From contig CP089930.1 in the NCBI GenBank assembly GCA_021307345.1, positions 4,092,001 to 4,156,000 of the forward strand: a stretch of 64,000 nucleotides of DNA. Reading direction: 5' to 3'. Every line of letters begins with the position of its first letter. The stretch's first letter is position 1. This DNA is from Escherichia coli. Lineage in GTDB: Bacteria; Pseudomonadota; Gammaproteobacteria; Enterobacterales; Enterobacteriaceae. Of the stretch, positions 1 to 8,879 are shown one piece after another. A program made the position numbers and the translations under genes. The notes beneath the pieces are model-generated. The model had not been told where the DNA came from. It worked only from the letters and a program-made list of their open reading frames with translations, and did not search any database.

Positions 1-24
1 GTAGACAACGTAGGCTTTGTTCAT

Positions 25-122
25 GCCGGATGCGACGTGAACGCCTTATCCGGCCTACAAACCCTTCAAATCCAATAGATTGCAGTGAACTTGTAGGCCT
101 GATAAGCGTAGCGCATCAGGCA
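25..122. repeat. BIME: pair of REP palindromes
   Basis: Two REP-type units in opposite orientation lie at about 25-58 (beginning GCCGGATGCG and ending CGGCCTAC) and 93-122 (beginning GTAGGCCTGATAAGCG). This is the usual enterobacterial mosaic element found in 3' intergenic spaces. It lies between the end of a gene to the left of the window (fdnI in K-12) and the convergent yddM. A second copy with the same layout is at 56867-56952. Confidence 0.8.
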
Positions 123-145
123 ATGTCGCGTTTGTCATCAGTTTC

Positions 146-175
146 AAATGGCGCTTTATAAGGTGCCATTTTTTA
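146..175 (+). terminator. Rho-independent terminator of the operon to the left
   Basis: AATGGC (147-152) pairs with GCCATT (165-170) and is followed by a run of T on the plus strand. It therefore ends a rightward transcript entering from outside the window (fdnGHI in the K-12 order) and overlaps the 3' end of the opposing yddM. Confidence 0.6.
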
Positions 176-457
176 TTGCGTAACCAGACGGCGCAGTCGC
201 GACACATCCACCGTCTTTTCCGCCTCAGCCAGACTCCAGGCGTTTTGCAGATTCAGCCACATTTGCGGCGAACTGCCGATCACCACGGAAAGTTTAATTG
301 CCATTTCTGGCGTCAAAGCTGCTTTTCCGGTCAGCAATCGGCTTGCCGTTGAGGGAGCAATTTCCATTGCTCTGGCAAACTCGCGCAGGCTGACATTAAG
401 TTCGTCCAGTGATTCCTGAATAATGTCCCCCGGGCGGGGATGATTGGCCATTTTCAT
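173..457 (-). CDS. yddM: HigA-type antitoxin / XRE-family regulator YddM
   Basis: 94-residue helix-turn-helix protein of the HigA/VapI antitoxin family. The pattern [20 protein letters not shown] (about residues 25-44) is a typical Cro/C1 HTH, and the opening segment [15 protein letters not shown] is the family N-terminal signature. It should neutralise the adjacent toxin and repress their shared promoter. Its start codon shares one base with the stop of the upstream toxin gene, which implies translational coupling. Toxin-before-antitoxin order is characteristic of HigBA systems. The identity with K-12 yddM is from memory of protein and locus. Confidence 0.85.
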
Positions 458-735
458 TAGTGATAGTCCTCGTAATCCAGTATGTATGCATCGCCATTGA
501 CGAACTCAAACGTGATTCGCCAGTTGCCCGAGACAGATATTGCCCAAATTCCATCGCGATCGCCGCTTAACGGGTGTAGGCGGTAACCGGGCATATCGAT
601 ATCAGCAAGACAGCTTGCTGCATCAATCACAGCGAGTCGGTGGCGTAATCGTTTGACTTGCGTCGGTATAACGCCGGAGGTTTTGCCGAGAAGAAACAAG
701 TCACGCAATCCCTTGTGTCTGAAATTCATTATCAT
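457..735 (-). CDS. HigB-like toxin, RelE/ParE superfamily
   Basis: 92-residue protein with the HigB layout: N-terminal [17 protein letters not shown], central segment [17 protein letters not shown] and C-terminal [26 protein letters not shown]. Characterised HigB toxins are mRNA endonucleases that cleave at the ribosome; activity here is inferred from family only. It is the first gene of a two-gene operon with yddM downstream, overlapping by one base. Nothing indicates damage, and length is normal for the family. The start follows an AGATGA-type weak ribosome site; a start two codons later (MNFRHKG) is also possible. Confidence 0.8.
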
Positions 736-747
736 CTCTTCATCCTT

Positions 748-781
748 GTTCCCTCGAAAGGAACACTATCACTATTGTTCC
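748..781. promoter_or_regulatory. Candidate HigBA operator: three GGAAC/GTTCC half-sites
   Basis: Immediately upstream of the toxin gene are GTTCC at 748-752, GGAAC at 760-764 and GTTCC at 777-781. The latter two are part of GGAACA...TGTTCC, a 22-bp inverted repeat at 760-781. Spaced inverted half-sites just before a toxin-antitoxin operon are typical of antitoxin autorepression. The assignment is inference from position and symmetry. Confidence 0.5.
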
Positions 782-920
782 GTGCAGCGCAACAAATTTC
801 GCTACGTTTTCGCGAATTGTGAGGGGAAAGATGGGTGAGGAAAAGAAGAAGAGTGAAATTGCGGAAAGCGTCTCGCAAAACAGGCTGCGACCCGAATATG
901 GCAGTCGCAGCAAAGGCCTC

Positions 921-1931
921 TTAGCGGCGGAAATCAATCACCATACGGCCACGGATTTTGCCTTCTTCCATCTCGGTAAAGATGGTGTTGATGTCCGCTA
1001 ACGGACGCAGGGCGACTTTCGGCACCACTTTGCCTTCGGCGGCAAACTGGAAAGCTTCGGTGAGATCCTGGCGCGTGCCGACCAGTGAACCGACCACTTC
1101 AATACCATCCAGCACAAGGCGTGGGATGTCCAGGCTCATGGACTCCGGCGGCAGACCGACTGCCACAACACGCCCGCCTGCACGAACGGCATCAACCGCC
1201 GAGTTAAATGCGGCTTTGGCTACTGCTGTAACAACCGCAGCGTGTGCACCGCCCGCTTTCTCCTGCACAATTTTGGCGGCGTCTTCGGTGCGTGAGTTAA
1301 TCGCTAAATCTGCCCCCATTTCAGTCGCCAGTTTTAACTGCTCATCGTTGACATCAATGGCGATCACTTTGGCGTTAAAGACATTCTTCGCGTATTGCAG
1401 GGCGAGGTTACCCAGACCGCCAAGACCGTAGATAGCAATCCACTGACCGGGACGAATTTTTGACAGTTTAACCGCTTTGTAGGTGGTGACCCCCGCACAG
1501 GTAATGCTGCTGGCCGCCGCCGAGTCCAGACCATCTGGCACTTTTACCGCGTAATCGGCGACCACGATGCACTCTTCCGCCATCCCGCCATCAACGCTGT
1601 ATCCGGCATTTTTAACTGAACGGCAGAGCGTTTCGTTACCACTGTTACAGTATTCGCAATGACCGCATCCTTCGTAAAACCACGCCACGCTGGCACGATC
1701 GCCTGGTTTTAATGAGGTGACACCTGGGCCAACTTCTGCCACCACACCGATGCCTTCATGGCCCAGAATTACGCCGGTTTTGTCACCAAAATCGCCATTC
1801 TTAACATGAAGATCGGTATGACATACACCACAACACTCCATTTTCAGCAGGGCTTCGCCATGTTTCAGTGAGCGCAGTGTTTTATCCGTAACGTCAACAT
1901 GATGATCCTTCGTAACAACCGCAGCCTTCAT
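921..1931 (-). CDS. adhP: Ethanol-preferring alcohol dehydrogenase AdhP
   Basis: 336-residue medium-chain zinc alcohol dehydrogenase that interconverts ethanol and acetaldehyde with NAD in the cytoplasm. The catalytic-zinc region [11 protein letters not shown] and GHEGIGVV, the structural-zinc cysteine cluster [15 protein letters not shown] and the nucleotide-binding GLGGLGN are all present. The longer frame reaches 1961, but ATG at 1929-1931 is preceded by a strong AAGGAGG site and gives the K-12 length, so it is preferred. The gene is monocistronic, with maeA upstream on the same strand. Confidence 0.95.
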   Translation of the reverse strand: MKAAVVTKDHHVDVTDKTLRSLKHGEALLKMECCGVCHTDLHVKNGDFGDKTGVILGHEGIGVVAEVGPGVTSLKPGDRASVAWFYEGCGHCEYCNSGNETLCRSVKNAGYSVDGGMAEECIVVADYAVKVPDGLDSAAASSITCAGVTTYKAVKLSKIRPGQWIAIYGLGGLGNLALQYAKNVFNAKVIAIDVNDEQLKLATEMGADLAINSRTEDAAKIVQEKAGGAHAAVVTAVAKAAFNSAVDAVRAGGRVVAVGLPPESMSLDIPRLVLDGIEVVGSLVGTRQDLTEAFQFAAEGKVVPKVALRPLADINTIFTEMEEGKIRGRMVIDFRR

Positions 1932-2064
1932 AGTTCCTCCTTTTCGGATGATGTTCTGCATAGCAGGTGAGGCAAATGAGATTTATTTGCCACTACCCAG
2001 TATGGATGAGATCTGAAAAAGGGAGAGGGAAATTGCCCGGTAACATTCACTACCGGGCGGAGGC

Positions 2065-3762
2065 TTAGATGGAGGTACGGCGGTAATCGCGGTATTCGGC
2101 TTGCCAGAAGTTGTCGTCAATGGCTTGTTGCAAAGCTTCGGCAGACGTTTTCACCGCCACGCCTTGCTGCTGCGCCATTTTGCCAACCGCAAACGCAATT
2201 GCGCGGGAGACTTTCTGAATATCTTTTAGTTCCGGTAGTACCAGACCTTCGCCGTTCAGGACCAGCGGCGAATACTGGGCAAGCGTTTCACTTGCCGACA
2301 TCAGCATCTCATCGGTGATACGTGACGCGCCGGAAGCAATAACACCCAGCCCAATGCCCGGGAAAATAAAGGCGTTGTTACACTGGGCGATAGGGTAGAT
2401 TTTATCTTTCCATACCACTGGATTAAACGGGCTGCCAGTGGCGACCAGCGCGTTACCTTCGGTCCAGGCGATAATGTCCTGCGGTGTGGCTTCCACGCGT
2501 GACGTCGGGTTAGACAGCGGCATCACGATCGGACGCGGACAGTGTTTATGCATCTCACGGATGATCTCTTCCGTAAACAGCCCGGTCTGTCCTGAGACGC
2601 CAATCAGAATATCTGGTTTTACATTGCGCACCACATCCAGCAGTGACAGCACATCGCTGTCGGTATCCCAGTCACTAAGATTTTCGCGTTTCTGCACCAG
2701 TTTGGTCTGGAAAGGCAGTAGGTTTGGCATCTTGTCGGTGAGCAGACCAAAGCGATCGACCATAAACACTTTCTGTCGCGCCGCTTCTTCGCTTAATCCT
2801 TCGCGCTGGGTCTGGGCGATAATCATTTCGGCAATGCCGCATCCCGCTGAACCGGCGCCGAGGAAGACAATCTTTTTCTCGCTTAACTGACCACCTGCTG
2901 CGCGGCTGGCTGCGATCAGTGTGCCGACTGTTACCGCCGCAGTGCCCTGAATGTCATCGTTAAAAGAACAAATTTCATGGCGATAGCGGTTAAGCAACGG
3001 CATCGCATTTTTTTGTGCAAAGTCTTCAAACTGCAGCAACACGTTCGGCCAGCGTTGCTTCACTGCCTGGATAAATTCGTCAACGAATTCATAGTATTCA
3101 TCGTCAGTGATGCGCGGATTACGCCAGCCCATATACAACGGGTCGTTAAGCAGTTGCTGGTTGTTGGTGCCGACGTCCAGCACCACCGGCAGTGTATACG
3201 CCGGGCTGATGCCGCCACAGGCGGTATAGAGCGACAGTTTACCGATCGGAATACCCATCCCGCCGATGCCCTGGTCACCAAGACCCAGGATACGTTCGCC
3301 ATCCGTCACCACAATCACTTTAATATTATGGTTCGGCACGTTTTGCAGAATGTCGTCCATATTGTGGCGGTTCTGGTAAGAGATAAACACGCCGCGCGAA
3401 CGGCGGTAGATCTCAGAAAAACGCTCACAGGCTGCGCCAACGGTCGGGGTATAAATAACGGGCATCATCTCATCAAGATGATTGTTTACCAGACGGTAGA
3501 AGAGGGTTTCGTTAGTGTCCTGGATGTTACGCAGGTAGATGTGTTTGTCGATTTCGGTTTTGAATCCCTGATACTGGATCCATGCACGCTCCGCTTGTTC
3601 TTCGATGGTTTCGACCACTTCCGGCAGTAACCCCAGCAGGTTGAAGTTACGGCGTTCTTCCATGCTGAAGGCACTGCCTTTATTCAACAACGGAAATTCC
3701 AGCAGTACAGGGCCAGCGTAAGGAATATAAAGCGAACGCTGTTTTTTTGTTTTTGGTTCCAT
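2065..3762 (-). CDS. maeA: NAD-dependent malic enzyme MaeA (SfcA)
   Basis: 565-residue malic enzyme that decarboxylates malate to pyruvate with NAD. Visible are the malate-binding segment VIYTPTVG, the conserved FEDF around the metal site, [14 protein letters not shown] and the dinucleotide fold [15 protein letters not shown]. The open frame extends 39 codons upstream to 3879, but the ATG at 3760-3762 begins [10 protein letters not shown] as in K-12. The additional upstream codons look like untranslated leader. Intact. Confidence 0.95.
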   Translation of the reverse strand: MEPKTKKQRSLYIPYAGPVLLEFPLLNKGSAFSMEERRNFNLLGLLPEVVETIEEQAERAWIQYQGFKTEIDKHIYLRNIQDTNETLFYRLVNNHLDEMMPVIYTPTVGAACERFSEIYRRSRGVFISYQNRHNMDDILQNVPNHNIKVIVVTDGERILGLGDQGIGGMGIPIGKLSLYTACGGISPAYTLPVVLDVGTNNQQLLNDPLYMGWRNPRITDDEYYEFVDEFIQAVKQRWPNVLLQFEDFAQKNAMPLLNRYRHEICSFNDDIQGTAAVTVGTLIAASRAAGGQLSEKKIVFLGAGSAGCGIAEMIIAQTQREGLSEEAARQKVFMVDRFGLLTDKMPNLLPFQTKLVQKRENLSDWDTDSDVLSLLDVVRNVKPDILIGVSGQTGLFTEEIIREMHKHCPRPIVMPLSNPTSRVEATPQDIIAWTEGNALVATGSPFNPVVWKDKIYPIAQCNNAFIFPGIGLGVIASGASRITDEMLMSASETLAQYSPLVLNGEGLVLPELKDIQKVSRAIAFAVGKMAQQQGVAVKTSAEALQQAIDDNFWQAEYRDYRRTSI

Positions 3763-3916
3763 GTCACTCACTCTTTTTTGAATATCCATCCCTGGGGTTT
3801 TTATCGTCTTTGCTTTACCTCCAGGGCGTCGCCCCCAAGTATAAAGCAGATAAAAACAAAAACACCATTGCGCAGGCAATGGTGTTTAATCGTCATTGAG
3901 GACTGATTGTTAAGGA

Positions 3917-4054
3917 TTACTTTTCAGCGGGGCGTTTTCTGCCGGTTGGGTTATTTACCACGCTGGATTTGTCACCTTCGGTAACTATTTTGCGCTGGTT
4001 AGAAATTTTATGATCCAGTCCAAGAATATGACGTGCCTGACGGTTCGATTTCAT
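3917..4054 (-). CDS. sra: Stationary-phase ribosome-associated protein Sra (RpsV, S22)
   Basis: 45-codon gene read on the minus strand, from ATG at 4052-4054 to TAA at 3917-3919. It encodes a very basic peptide beginning [16 protein letters not shown] and ending [12 protein letters not shown], which I recognise as Sra. This protein associates with the 30S subunit in stationary phase. A clear TTGAGGAGTT ribosome site precedes the start. It lies about 100 bp downstream of bdm on the same strand, consistent with the known bdm-sra transcript. Confidence 0.93.
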
Positions 4055-4155
4055 TTTAACTCCTCAATCCTGTTGCTAGTTTTAAGGACAACATCGCCGT
4101 AGCGAAGAAACACGTGCTAAACCCCTAAATTAGGTTGCCGATCAAGCATAGCAGC

Positions 4156-4371
4156 TTAAAGCGTAGGGTGCTGGCCACTGACCACATAATTGATCGTTTG
4201 CTGGTAGATATCACTGAGGATGTCGTTATCAGAAGCTTCCACCCATTTGGTCAGCTCCATGAGAATGTCATCTTCAGTGACAACACCGTGCTCTGCCCGA
4301 AGGCCTTGCTCAATGGCATTAACCAGAGCGGGTTCTGCTGTTGAATTTTCTGCCTGATAATAAGTAAACAT
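4156..4371 (-). CDS. bdm: Biofilm-dependent modulation protein Bdm
   Basis: 71-residue protein beginning MFTYYQAENSTAEPALVNAI. The frame is open upstream to 4434, but the ATG at 4369-4371 gives the known Bdm length and start. Bdm is a small cytoplasmic protein linked to motility and biofilm and controlled by the Rcs phosphorelay and RNase III (family knowledge). It sits upstream of sra on the same strand and divergent from osmC, so the 4372-4716 spacer holds promoters in both directions. Confidence 0.93.
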   Translation of the reverse strand: MFTYYQAENSTAEPALVNAIEQGLRAEHGVVTEDDILMELTKWVEASDNDILSDIYQQTINYVVSGQHPTL

Positions 4372-4637
4372 AGTGATTCTCCGTGTCTGTGTATTTATGG
4401 TGTCTGCTACGGATCGCAGATTTATAAAGCACATTCAGCATGTGCAAATATTTGCCGCTTCGTTGTTAAGATTAGTCCTGGTTGATGTGTTTTATATTTT
4501 AACTGCATGATATTCATGACTATTGTTATTGGCATTCGTTGCTTGATATTGCTGTAATATCTTTTAAACCATATATTCCCCGCCTTCTGTTGTGGTAATT
4601 TTATTTAAGTTCGGAGGTAATATTTTCGCCGGATTTT

Positions 4638-4690
4638 ATTCGGAATATCCTGCTTATCCTCGTGCGGTTTCTCACGTAGTCTATAATTTC
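4638..4690 (+). promoter_or_regulatory. osmC promoter region with RcsB-box-like site
   Basis: A CTATAAT -10-like element lies at 4680-4686, about 30 bp before the osmC start. CGGAATATCC at 4641-4650 resembles an RcsB box (core GGAATATCC). In K-12, osmC has two promoters, sigma-S dependence and RcsB/NhaR control; the mapping here is by inspection only. Confidence 0.5.
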
Positions 4691-4716
4691 CTTTTTAAGC
4701 CCACAGGAGAGCAACA

Positions 4717-5148
4717 ATGACAATCCATAAGAAAGGTCAGGCACACTGGGAAGGCGATATCAAACGCGGGAAGGGAACAGTATCCACCGAGAGCGGCGTG
4801 CTGAACCAACAGCCGTATGGGTTTAACACGCGTTTTGAAGGCGAAAAAGGAACCAACCCTGAAGAATTGATTGGCGCGGCACATGCCGCTTGTTTCTCGA
4901 TGGCGCTTTCATTAATGCTGGGGGAAGCGGGATTCACGCCAACATCGATTGATACCACTGCCGATGTATCGCTGGATAAAGTCGATGCTGGTTTCGCGAT
5001 TACCAAAATCGCACTGAAGAGTGAAGTTGCCGTACCGGGTATTGATGCCTCAACCTTTGACGGCATTATTCAGAAAGCAAAAGCCGGATGCCCGGTTTCT
5101 CAGGTACTGAAAGCGGAAATTACGCTGGATTACCAGTTGAAAGCATAA
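4717..5148 (+). CDS. osmC: Osmotically inducible peroxiredoxin-like OsmC
   Basis: 143-residue organic hydroperoxide reductase of the OsmC/Ohr family. Both redox cysteines are present: Cys59 in AAHAACFSMAL and Cys125 in KAGCPVSQV, along with Glu50, which lies in the NPEELIGAAHAACF segment. It detoxifies lipid and organic peroxides in stationary-phase cells. The start is preceded by ACAGGAGAGCAAC. Compared with K-12 as I recall it, only the last residue differs (A for S). It is transcribed away from bdm. Confidence 0.96.
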   Translation: MTIHKKGQAHWEGDIKRGKGTVSTESGVLNQQPYGFNTRFEGEKGTNPEELIGAAHAACFSMALSLMLGEAGFTPTSIDTTADVSLDKVDAGFAITKIALKSEVAVPGIDASTFDGIIQKAKAGCPVSQVLKAEITLDYQLKA

Positions 5149-5154
5149 GTACTC

Positions 5155-5177
5155 GCCGGATGATGTTGTCATCCGGC
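5155..5177 (+). terminator. Hairpin after osmC (REP-like)
   Basis: A perfect 9-bp inverted repeat, GCCGGATGA and TCATCCGGC with a 5-base loop, starts 7 bp after the osmC stop. No T-run follows, so it may act as a REP-like 3' stabiliser rather than a classic terminator. Confidence 0.55.
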
Positions 5178-5458
5178 AAGCATTTACACCAATATTTTCT
5201 GCTTATCTCAATGAAATCTCGCATTTCAACTGCATCGTCATTCTTTTCGTTATTCCCGCCTGTTCCCGAACAATCATTATTGCATCAGGTTGTAAACTCC
5301 TATTTCGTTCAGAATAACAGTAAAACTCTGTTTATTTATGTTCTCTGTTTGATGGTGAGAAACATTTATGGCATTGTAAGATTCAGTTGATTTAATTAAT
5401 TTGAATTAATTAAATTTAATTAATGAGCTAATTAACATTGTTTAATAAGGATGAAACT
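5178..5458. other. AT-rich spacer osmC-omptin
   Basis: About 280 bp with no supported gene. Around 5388-5425 it contains a dense run of TTAATTAA-like palindromic AT sequence directly upstream of the omptin start. This composition favours H-NS binding and is consistent with acquired DNA. In K-12 this junction leads into the ddp operon, which is missing here. Confidence 0.5.
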
Positions 5459-6382
5459 ATGTTGATGAAAAAGGTCTCTTTTGCTATTGCTTTAATTTCT
5501 CTAAGTCAGTATGCAAGCGCATCTTCAGAATTTAATTTCTTATCTGACAATGTTTTTGGTGATGCTTCTCTTTCATTTCTGAATGGTGAGTCAGGTGAGT
5601 TTGTTTATAGCGATGGCGGTAAACTTAGCCAACTGGACTGGAAAATTCAAAATACCCCCATTATTAAAATGGGGCTAACCTGGGATGCAATCTCATGGCT
5701 GACGCTTAATGCTAAAGGCTGGACGACGATTGCGTCTGCCGGTACGCTAATGGATGATTATGACTGGCTGGAGCCGGGGCAGCACCACTGGAGCGATTGG
5801 TCACATCACCCGGCAACGCGGTTGAATTTTGCAAATCAGTTTGATCTCAATATGACAGGTTGGTTTTTAACGGATCCGAGTTACCAACTCGGCGCTATGT
5901 TAGGCTATCAGGAGACGCGTTTCAGTTGGCTGGCGAAAGGAGGTTACTATAGTTATGATAATGGTGCCGACACTGGAGATATTCCTCATGACCAAAGAGT
6001 TATTGGCTACCAACAAAAATTCAGTGCGCCTTATTTAGGTCTTTCTGGTAAATATGTCTATCATGATTTTGATATTATTGCTTAATTTAAATATAGTGCC
6101 TGGGGAGAAGGGAAAGGAACAGATCAGCATTATTTGCGCAACATTACATTTAAAGATAAAGTATCCAACCAAAAATATTATTCAGGTCTTATTAATGCGG
6201 GGTATAACATTAACTCACAGGCGCGGATTTTCACAGAAATATCATGGAGTAGATTCTCTAATGATATTGGTAACACAGTAATTTCTTATAAAGACAAGGG
6301 TGAAAGCGTAAAAGAGAAAGATTCGCCAGGGATGCAAAACTATAATTACATTATTGGCGCGGGCATTCAGTACAAATTTTAA
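5459..6382 (+). pseudogene. Omptin outer-membrane protease, interrupted by one in-frame stop
   Basis: The frame reads as a complete omptin of about 307 codons (OmpT/OmpP/Pla family) except for TAA at 6083-6085. Start ATG 5459 follows AAGGA with good spacing; a signal peptide runs MLMKKVSFAIALISLSQYASA. The omptin Asp pair is visible in MDDYDW, followed by WSDWSHHPATRLNFANQFDLN. After the stop the same frame continues FKYSAWGEG...TDQHYLRN, which supplies the catalytic Asp-x-His, and ends with the outer-membrane terminus GIQYKF. The stop stands where omptins typically carry an aliphatic residue and could arise from TTA by one change. The truncated product lacks the Asp/His dyad and the last strands, so protease activity is lost unless the stop is read through. 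Confidence 0.85.
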
Positions 6383-6420
6383 TATAGCGTCGGGCGAATG
6401 GCGGAATATGAATACATGAA

Positions 6421-6446
6421 ATCTTGCCCGCCTGCGCGGGCAAGAT
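6421..6446. terminator. Bidirectional terminator between omptin and dosP
   Basis: A perfect 10-bp stem, ATCTTGCCCG (6421-6430) and CGGGCAAGAT (6437-6446), closes four bases after the dosP stop codon. It separates the convergent omptin pseudogene and dosCP operon. Confidence 0.7.
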
Positions 6447-6449
6447 GTT

Positions 6450-8855
6450 CTAAGCGTCGATTTGAAGCGGTAGCGTAGTAGACATCCAGCCAGGGATCTC
6501 CTCAGCGGGCAAAGGACGTGAGAAGAAATAACCCTGAATCACAGGGCAGTGGATCTTGCGTAACATCTCAAACTGTTCTTTCGTTTCCACACCTTCTGCC
6601 ACTACGGTTAAGTTCAGGCTTTGCCCAATGCTGGTAATGGCTTCTAATAAGGCACGGATGCGTTTTTCGCTCAGGCAACGATCGACAAAACTTTTATCGA
6701 TTTTAATTTCCGTTACCGGCAGGCTGACTAAGCGTGACAGGCCGGAAAAGCCTGTACCGAAATCGTCGACAGATAAACCTACGCCCATATCCCGCAGGAT
6801 CTGGATGCGTTTAAAGATCTCCGTATCGTGTTCCATCATCATGCTTTCAGTGATTTCCACCGTCAGCTGGTGGCCGTCAATCTGCCAGGCTTCCATCGCA
6901 TCGCAAACCTGATTGGGTAGCTGATTACTGCGAAAATGCAGCGCAGATAAGTTTACGGATAACGCCGGGATATGAATATTCTGGCTTCGCCATTCTGCTA
7001 ACTGGCGACAGGCTTCAGCAATTACCCAACGACCAATATTTTCAATTTCACCAATCTCTTCTGCGAGGGGAATAAACCGGGAAGGGGGAACATGTCCATG
7101 CTGCGGGTCATACCAGCGAGCAAGAGCTTCAATACCATACAGTTCGCCCGTTTCGGCGAAGATCTGCGGCTGGTAAACCAGCTTCAACTGGTTGTTGCTG
7201 ATTGCTTCTTTCAGCGCCGCGCCTAATATCAACCGCTCTTTAACCATCTCGTTCATTGTCGGGCTAAAGAACTGCCAGCCGTTACCGCCGTTTTTGCGAA
7301 TGAAATCCATCGCATTGTGGGCGGTAGAAAGCAGGTAGTCACGGTTTTTGCCAACGTCGTAACTGATACCAATACTTAAGGTTAAAGGAAAAGGCTGATT
7401 GTCAATGATGACCGGTTTGCTAACGACGTTGCGTAGTTCATCAGCGATTTGGGTAATGTTGCTGACTTCATCCTCCAGACTAATGAGGACAAACTGTGCA
7501 CCTTCAACGCGGCAGAGATACTGGTCGGGTTTGAGTTTTTCGCGAAAGCGATTAACGACTTCTAACAATGCCTGATCGGCCCACGCATAGCCGAGGCTGT
7601 CGATCACATCCTGAATATGGTCGACGCCAATAAGATAAACCACCGGAGATACAGCTCTATCGACAAGGTCATCGAGGTAATTGTGCAGATTATTGCGATT
7701 TGGCAGACCGGTCATCGGATCAAACTGGATTAGCTGTTCGATGTGCTGGCGGCTTTTCTCCTGTTCCAGCGCCAGTGCGGCCATATGCTGGCTGATGTCT
7801 GCCACGCGTTCGACAAATGCACTGGTTTCTGTCCCTGCAGCCGTCTTGATTTGCAGAACTCCCGCTGGTGCGCCATCGCGCTGGCGAATGGTAACAGCCC
7901 AGCTTTGTGCATTCTTTACTTCTGTCCCATGAGAGGACGACGCCCAATGCACTGGCATCCCATTACGCAATGCATACAGTGACACATGCGATTCATGAAG
8001 AATGGCTTCAATATTACGGCAAATGATTTCACCCATTTCGTGAAACGGCGGGCTGCTGCACATGGCGGCGAGGATGTTGCCTTCCAGTTGGCGGATTTGC
8101 CGTTCTTCAGTGATATCTGAGAAGGTCATTACCAGGTTTTGTAGATGAGCAAGCACGTCATAGACCGGACTGATAGACGCTTTAATCCAGATATTTTCAC
8201 CCGTGCGCGTTAATAGCAAAAATTCATCTTGATCGCGGGAGGTTTTCCACAAAAGCTGCTGTAAGCGGATGCGGTTATCTGTCGGGTATTCAGGAATGTT
8301 AAGCAGCGCATCGGGCTGCATACCGCTGGCTTCGCTGATGCAATAGCCGAACATTTCTGTAAACGCGCGATTGCACTGAACGATATGACGCTCAGGATCA
8401 AGCACAATCACAGGTCGGTCGAGATGATCCACGGCAATGAGCAACTGCCGGGTCTGTTCTTTCTGCGCCATTTCAACGCTGGCATCTCGCACCAACGCCA
8501 GGTAATAAATTTTCCCCTCGGCAGTCACTTTTGACAGGGCAAATCGTGTCCATATTTTACTGCCATCTTTTTTCTCCAGCTGCAATTCCCGGCTCATTCC
8601 TTCGACACGCGCTTTACCTCCTTCGCGGTTATGCCGGATGTATTCAGGGTGTGCTAGGCGCAAATTATGGGGAATCAGCATATCGATGTTATTGCCAATG
8701 ACCTCTTCGCGTTTATATCCCCAAAGCTTCTCTGCAGCGGGGTTGAAAAACATGACTTCATCATTTTCGTTGATTAACACCGCGCCCATCATATTTTGCT
8801 CAAGCGCGGGGAAAAAAATGCCGTCAGCGGCATTTTCTGCATCGGTTAGCTTCAT
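6450..8855 (-). CDS. dosP: Oxygen-sensing c-di-GMP phosphodiesterase DosP
   Basis: 801-residue cytoplasmic protein. Domain order: heme-binding PAS-A (about 15-125, His69 in RLAHPEYI and Met87, equivalent to the His77/Met95 ligands in the longer literature numbering), PAS-B (about 140-250), a GAF-like stretch, a degenerate GGDEF domain (catalytic loop reads VEGAQF, so not a cyclase), then an active EAL domain (YGIEALARW, TGFSGLS, VAEGVET). Oxygen binding stimulates hydrolysis of c-di-GMP to pGpG. It follows dosC by 24 bp on the same strand and forms the dosCP operon. Start is preceded by AGAGGTAATC. Intact, and two residues longer at the C-terminus than the K-12 form I recall. Confidence 0.95.
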   Translation of the reverse strand: MKLTDAENAADGIFFPALEQNMMGAVLINENDEVMFFNPAAEKLWGYKREEVIGNNIDMLIPHNLRLAHPEYIRHNREGGKARVEGMSRELQLEKKDGSKIWTRFALSKVTAEGKIYYLALVRDASVEMAQKEQTRQLLIAVDHLDRPVIVLDPERHIVQCNRAFTEMFGYCISEASGMQPDALLNIPEYPTDNRIRLQQLLWKTSRDQDEFLLLTRTGENIWIKASISPVYDVLAHLQNLVMTFSDITEERQIRQLEGNILAAMCSSPPFHEMGEIICRNIEAILHESHVSLYALRNGMPVHWASSSHGTEVKNAQSWAVTIRQRDGAPAGVLQIKTAAGTETSAFVERVADISQHMAALALEQEKSRQHIEQLIQFDPMTGLPNRNNLHNYLDDLVDRAVSPVVYLIGVDHIQDVIDSLGYAWADQALLEVVNRFREKLKPDQYLCRVEGAQFVLISLEDEVSNITQIADELRNVVSKPVIIDNQPFPLTLSIGISYDVGKNRDYLLSTAHNAMDFIRKNGGNGWQFFSPTMNEMVKERLILGAALKEAISNNQLKLVYQPQIFAETGELYGIEALARWYDPQHGHVPPSRFIPLAEEIGEIENIGRWVIAEACRQLAEWRSQNIHIPALSVNLSALHFRSNQLPNQVCDAMEAWQIDGHQLTVEITESMMMEHDTEIFKRIQILRDMGVGLSVDDFGTGFSGLSRLVSLPVTEIKIDKSFVDRCLSEKRIRALLEAITSIGQSLNLTVVAEGVETKEQFEMLRKIHCPVIQGYFFSRPLPAEEIPGWMSTTLPLQIDA

Positions 8856-8879
8856 GATTACCTCTGCATCCGGGCGAAT

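Noticed and set aside
5088-5390. 100-codon ORF overlapping the end of osmC
   Set aside because: Starts inside osmC in another frame and includes the downstream hairpin; no protein-like composition.
6054-6382. Two separate small ORFs after the omptin front half
   Set aside because: The frame at 6134-6382 is the continuation of the omptin frame beyond an in-frame stop; the other is out of frame and has no family resemblance. No frameshift is needed.
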